A stretch of DNA of 64,000 nt from DATEPR01 sp036279295 (GTDB lineage Bacteria > Actinomycetota > Actinomycetes > Mycobacteriales > Pseudonocardiaceae). This document shows positions 60,927 to 64,000 of this stretch, piece after piece; positions within the stretch are counted from its first letter, which is position 1, and every line of letters begins with the position of its first letter. The DNA is taken from contig DASUJK010000076.1 in NCBI GenBank assembly GCA_036279295.1, positions 4,723 to 68,722 of the forward strand. The letters are read 5' to 3'. The notes below the pieces were generated by a model, which saw only the letters and a list, made by a program, of their open reading frames with translations, was not told the DNA's origin and ran no database searches. The translations under genes and the position numbers were made by a program.

Positions 60927-61592
60927 CTAGGCCAACGGCAGTGTGATCGCCGTCAGTACCAGGCCATCCCGGACCAACCACCGGCCCGCCATCGCGGCCA
61001 GCGGCGGACCACCGTCGACCGCGGTCCCGTCGATGAGAATCCTCGCACGGAACGTGCCGTCCGGAGCCACGATGACCTCGGCATCCTCGAAACCGAGCCA
61101 CCGACCGGTCAGCGGGAACCACGACTTGTAGACGCTCTCCTTGGCGCTGAACAGCAGTCGCTCCCACCAGACATGGTCGTCGTCGGCACGCAGGCCGGCC
61201 AGCGAGACCAGTTCGGCGCCGAACGCGACGTGGCTCAGCACGCCGTCCGGCAGTGGGCCGTGCACCTCGGCGTCCACACCCACCGACCGCAACCGGCTGG
61301 CCTCGGCAACGGCGGCCGCGTAGTAGCCGCTGGTGTGCGTGATGCTGCCGACCACCCCGGCCGGCCACAGCGGTTCTCCTTTGGCACCACGCAGAATCGC
61401 CACCTCGGGCCGGCCGAGCGCGGCCAGCGCCCTGCGTGCGCAGGTGCGTGCGTTGGTGACCTCACGCCTGCGCTTGAGCACCGACTTCTCGACCAGGTGC
61501 TCCTCGGCCGGCAGCAGGTAGGCCGCCGGATCCTCGTCGCCGACGGTGTCGGCGACAGCAACGTCATCGGGCAGCAGCTCGGCCAGCATCAT
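60927..61592 (-). CDS. pptT: 4'-Phosphopantetheinyl transferase (PptT type)
   Basis: Protein of 221 residues. The Sfp-type motifs are complete: HTSGYYAAAVA, SVGVDAEVHG (Mg-binding Asp/Glu) and FSAKESVYKSW. It attaches the phosphopantetheine arm from CoA to carrier proteins of polyketide, non-ribosomal peptide and fatty-acid synthases. The start ATG at 61592 overlaps the stop of the metallophosphoesterase; the adjacent ATG at 61589 is better spaced from GGAGG. Coupling to a PptH-type hydrolase is the same order as in M. tuberculosis Rv2794c-Rv2795c. Confidence 0.94.
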   Translation of the reverse strand: MMLAELLPDDVAVADTVGDEDPAAYLLPAEEHLVEKSVLKRRREVTNARTCARRALAALGRPEVAILRGAKGEPLWPAGVVGSITHTSGYYAAAVAEASRLRSVGVDAEVHGPLPDGVLSHVAFGAELVSLAGLRADDDHVWWERLLFSAKESVYKSWFPLTGRWLGFEDAEVIVAPDGTFRARILIDGTAVDGGPPLAAMAGRWLVRDGLVLTAITLPLA

Positions 61593-62458
61593 GCCTCCGA
61601 CCTCTGGTTCCACGGCGACCGCGTCGGATCGGCCGGCAGGATCGAGCGCAGCGGAACACCGGGCCGCCGCGATCGGCTGCGCCATTCCCTCGGGTAGCCG
61701 AGCGACACCTCCTCGAAGCGCACGCCGTCGTACTCCAGCGTGATCGGGATGTGCAGATGGCCGTAGACGGCGACGGCGGCGCGGAACCGCAGGTGCCAGT
61801 CGGCGGTCAGCTCGGTACCGCACCACATCGCAAGATGTTGATGCCGCAACATTGTTGTCGGCCCTCGGTGCAGCGGGAAGTGCGTGACCAGGATCGTGCG
61901 CATGTCCTCGGGCAGTGCGGCCAGCCTGCGCTCGGTCAGCCGCACGCGATGCGCGCACCACTCCTGGCGGCTGGCGAACGGGTCCGGGTAGAGCACGTGC
62001 TCGTCGGAGAACACGAGACCGGTCGAGTACGCGTACTCCATCGCGTCGGCCAGTGACGTGCCCGGATCGCGGAAACTGTAGTCGTACAGCAGGAACAGCG
62101 GCGCCACCACGAACGACTCGTCGTCGGTGGTCCAGATCGGGTACTCGTCCTCCGGGGTGACGACACCCAGCCGCCGGCACAGCTCGACGAGCAATTCGTA
62201 GCGCCGAAGACCGCGCGGCGCGGCCGGATTCTTGCCGACCGTCCACAGTTCATGGTTGCCCGGCGTCCAGATCACCTTGGCGAACCGCTCGGTCAGCAGC
62301 CGCAACGCCCACTCGATCGCGTCGACCGACTCGGCAACATCACCCGCCACAATCAGCCAGTCGTCATCATGCTGCGGTTGGATGCCTTCGATGATCTCCC
62401 TGTTGCCCTCGTGGGTGACATGGAGATCGCTGATCGCGAGCAGTGATCGATCTGGCAC
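61589..62458 (-). CDS. pptH: Metallophosphoesterase, PptH-like phosphopantetheine hydrolase
   Basis: Protein of 289 residues with the calcineurin-like metal motifs AISDLHVTHEG (about 8-18), VAGDVAES, TPGNHELW, LVTHFPLH and VYGHLHIP. The mycobacterial homologue encoded beside pptT removes phosphopantetheine from carrier proteins and so opposes PptT; coupling and motif order here support that role, though the assignment is by neighbourhood and general similarity. It is the first gene of the pair and divergent from the DivIVA-like gene. Confidence 0.85.
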   Translation of the reverse strand: MPDRSLLAISDLHVTHEGNREIIEGIQPQHDDDWLIVAGDVAESVDAIEWALRLLTERFAKVIWTPGNHELWTVGKNPAAPRGLRRYELLVELCRRLGVVTPEDEYPIWTTDDESFVVAPLFLLYDYSFRDPGTSLADAMEYAYSTGLVFSDEHVLYPDPFASRQEWCAHRVRLTERRLAALPEDMRTILVTHFPLHRGPTTMLRHQHLAMWCGTELTADWHLRFRAAVAVYGHLHIPITLEYDGVRFEEVSLGYPREWRSRSRRPGVPLRSILPADPTRSPWNQRSEA

Positions 62459-62561
62459 CCGGCCAGGTTACCCAGCGGCGATACCGTACGGGGGTCCGCC
62501 AGTCGACGGAAACCGGTGTGCCGCTTACCACAGCCATACCGGAATCGCGTAACGTCAAGGC

Positions 62562-63584
62562 ATGGCGCGCGCCGAGGACCGTGAACTCGTACCCCTCAAG
62601 CCCGGATTCGACGTCGTGTGGCACGGATTCGACCGTGCCCAGGTGAAACAGTATCTGGAAGATCTCGAAGACGAGATCAAGCTGATCTCCGCAGATCGCA
62701 ATGCCGCACTGTCCCAAGTGGCCGATCTGACGGAGCAGCTGCGGTCCGCCCACGGGCGGATCACCGATCTCGGCAAGCAGGTCACCGAACTGGTCGAGCT
62801 GCCGAAGAATCCGGACGACCTCGACGACCGCTGCAAACGGATGGTCCAACTCGCGCACCACCAGGCAGCCGAGATCACGGCGCGGGCGCAGGCCGCCGCC
62901 ACCCATTCGTGGTCCGGTGCCGAGGACGCGGCGACGAAACTCCGTGCCGGGTACGAGAAGCTGCTCGCCGATCTGGACAAGCAGCGCCAGGAAGTGCGGG
63001 CGCAGCACAGCCAGGTGGTCGACCAGGCGCGCACCCAGGCCGTCGAGATGACCACGGCGGCCAGCAACCGGCGGCACGAGCTGGACAAGCAGGCCGAGCA
63101 GCGCCGCATCCAGATCGAGGACGAGTTCGAGCGCGGCATGGCCAACAAGCGGCAGGCGCTGGCCAAGGAGATCGAGCACCAGCGCGCGGAGAGCAAGGCC
63201 GCCGCGGAGCGCAAGGTCCGGGAGGCCACCGAGGAAGCCGAACGGCGGGTGCGGGAGGCCAGCGAGCGGGCCGAGCGGAAGGTCCGGGAGACCGGTGAGG
63301 AGTGCACGCGGCGCGTGTCCGACGCGACGCGGCAGGTCCAGGACCTGCAGTCGCTGCGCAAGCGGATCACCGAGCAGCTCACCGCCGCGCACGGCCTGAT
63401 GCGCGATGCCACACCGTTGCTCGACCCGATGGAGGACGAGCGGACCCCGGCCGCCGCCGCACCGACCAAGCCCAACACGGTGCCGGCCGGTACGAACATC
63501 AGCAACAGCGCGAAGTCCGGTGTGCCGGTGCCGCGAGTGCAGCAACCGGCGACGGCGGGCGGGCAGAAGGGCCGCAAGGGCTGA
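62562..63584 (+). CDS. DivIVA-like coiled-coil protein
   Basis: Protein of 340 residues. The N-terminus (about 14-45, PGFDVVWHGFDRAQVKQYLE) resembles the DivIVA/Wag31 lipid-binding domain, which recognises curved membrane. A long charged coiled coil follows (about 45-290), broken near 85-120, with runs such as ERKVREATEEAERRVREASE; the C-terminal 50 residues are disordered. Such proteins organise polar growth, septation or cytoskeletal assembly in actinomycetes. It is divergent from pptH. A repeat follows its stop. Confidence 0.8.
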   Translation: MARAEDRELVPLKPGFDVVWHGFDRAQVKQYLEDLEDEIKLISADRNAALSQVADLTEQLRSAHGRITDLGKQVTELVELPKNPDDLDDRCKRMVQLAHHQAAEITARAQAAATHSWSGAEDAATKLRAGYEKLLADLDKQRQEVRAQHSQVVDQARTQAVEMTTAASNRRHELDKQAEQRRIQIEDEFERGMANKRQALAKEIEHQRAESKAAAERKVREATEEAERRVREASERAERKVRETGEECTRRVSDATRQVQDLQSLRKRITEQLTAAHGLMRDATPLLDPMEDERTPAAAAPTKPNTVPAGTNISNSAKSGVPVPRVQQPATAGGQKGRKG

Positions 63585-63585
63585 C

Positions 63586-63630
63586 CAGCCCGCTACCGCA
63601 CAGCTGGCTACTTGCTGCTCAGCCCGCTAC
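63586..63630. repeat. 11-bp direct repeat between the convergent last genes
   Basis: CAGCCCGCTAC occurs at 63586-63596 and 63620-63630; the first begins 2 nt after the DivIVA-like stop and the second includes the stop of the minus-strand hydrolase. Confidence 0.6.
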
Positions 63631-64000
63631 TGCCATGTCCTCGGTCGCGGTGCTGGCCAGGGCACGGACGAAGGCGCCGATCTCCTGGATGGCGGCGGTG
63701 CTCTCCGGCAACAGGTCGCCGAGTACCGGGAACGCGTGCACCTGGCCTGCCCAGATCTGCAGCGTGACCGGCACGTCGGCGGCGGCCAGCCGTTCGGCCA
63801 TCAGTTCGGCGTCGCAGCGCAGCATTTCGCTCTCCGACGCGATGATCAGCACCGGCGGCAGGCCGGCCAGATCGCCGTTCACCGGGGACAGCAGCAGGTC
63901 GGCCGCTGGGTCGACGCCGAGCAGCTTGGCCAGCAGCGGCAGGCGCTGCACGGGTGCGTAGGCGTCCCGGCCGGCGTTGGGATGCGCCAGTTTGGCGGCG
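63619..64000 (-). CDS. Alpha/beta hydrolase (HSL/LipU-like), C-terminal part, runs off the right edge
   Basis: The last about 127 residues of a hydrolase continue beyond the window. Visible are a DPAADLLLSPVNGDLAGLPP segment, the likely catalytic Asp in SESEMLRCDAELMAERL and the catalytic His in WAGQVHAFPVLGDLLPES, the arrangement of hormone-sensitive-lipase-like carboxylesterases. The nucleophile and oxyanion motifs (HGG, GDSAG) would lie in the missing part. Its place near the SGNH hydrolase and thiolase block agrees with LipU (Rv1076). Confidence 0.8.
   Translation of the reverse strand, partial: AAKLAHPNAGRDAYAPVQRLPLLAKLLGVDPAADLLLSPVNGDLAGLPPVLIIASESEMLRCDAELMAERLAAADVPVTLQIWAGQVHAFPVLGDLLPESTAAIQEIGAFVRALASTATEDMAVAG

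Overview
The window is a stretch of a high-GC actinobacterial chromosome, most likely Pseudonocardiales (Amycolatopsis/Lentzea/Kutzneria type). This rests on the GC-rich third codon positions, the frequent GTG and TTG starts, a mycothiol S-conjugate amidase, DUF4245/DUF4307/DUF6542 proteins, a DUF5753 helix-turn-helix regulator and a large AsnC-hppD-ilvA-metB-cbs block. It is mainly housekeeping chromosome. I see no tRNA, rRNA, insertion sequence, prophage or CRISPR array.

Layout. 1-7.6 kb: a two-component system (response regulator then histidine kinase, minus strand) divergent from a LolA-like secreted protein with an ABC-2 exporter; then pterin-carbinolamine dehydratase, a GT87 mannosyltransferase and a small membrane protein. 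7.9-14.4 kb: ychF, sbcCD and rmuC, with a perfect LexA box between sbcD and rmuC. 14.6-22.3 kb: DUF6542 protein, ispH, a lipid-droplet-associated-type protein, xseA-X-xseB, DUF4245, glpX and an L,D-transpeptidase. A 1-kb repeat-rich spacer without genes follows. 23.3-31.8 kb: ferredoxin-NADP reductase, fumC, ATP-dependent DNA ligase, XRE/DUF5753 regulator, GuaB1, and a second ABC-2 exporter with a Met/Pro/Gly-rich insert. 31.8-41.7 kb: PhoH2, a His-tailed secreted peptide, Z-prenyl diphosphate synthase, hemolysin III, an RHH-like protein, the DUF255 thioredoxin-domain protein, a degenerate nucleotidyltransferase, mca, DUF4307 and greA. 41.7-51.8 kb: Lrp/AsnC, hppD, ilvA, metB, a Pro/Gln-rich membrane protein, cbs, an SGNH hydrolase and a thiolase. 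52-60.8 kb: a more accessory region with an ECF sigma-VOC pair, a Mce-associated-like protein, Bax inhibitor-1 family protein, a SpaA/TQXA-type surface protein with its own class F sortase, a wrecked P-loop NTPase pseudogene, an S1 protease and a GH16-CBM6 glucanase. 60.9-64 kb: PptT, PptH, a DivIVA-like coiled-coil protein and the C-terminal part of an alpha/beta hydrolase.

The gene content from ychF to the thiolase, and the hydrolase at the right edge, follows (from memory) the Mycobacterium tuberculosis Rv1074c-Rv1112 neighbourhood in inverted order (ychF, ispH, xseA/B, DUF4245, glpX, fum, phoH2, Z-FPP synthase, hlyIII, DUF255, small membrane protein, mca, DUF4307, greA, metB, pra position, cbs, SGNH, thiolase). 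The insertions into that backbone are therefore the lineage-specific part.

The most unusual structural signal is that many genes carry short tandem duplications (7-17 bp) that include or begin at the stop codon and run into the 3' flank, often at convergent junctions and beside perfect hairpins. Other points of interest are a strong intrinsic terminator in the greA leader, a four-site direct-repeat box between the two-component system and the LolA/ABC operon, a perfect CRP-type palindrome, and the sortase-substrate pair without a canonical sorting motif.
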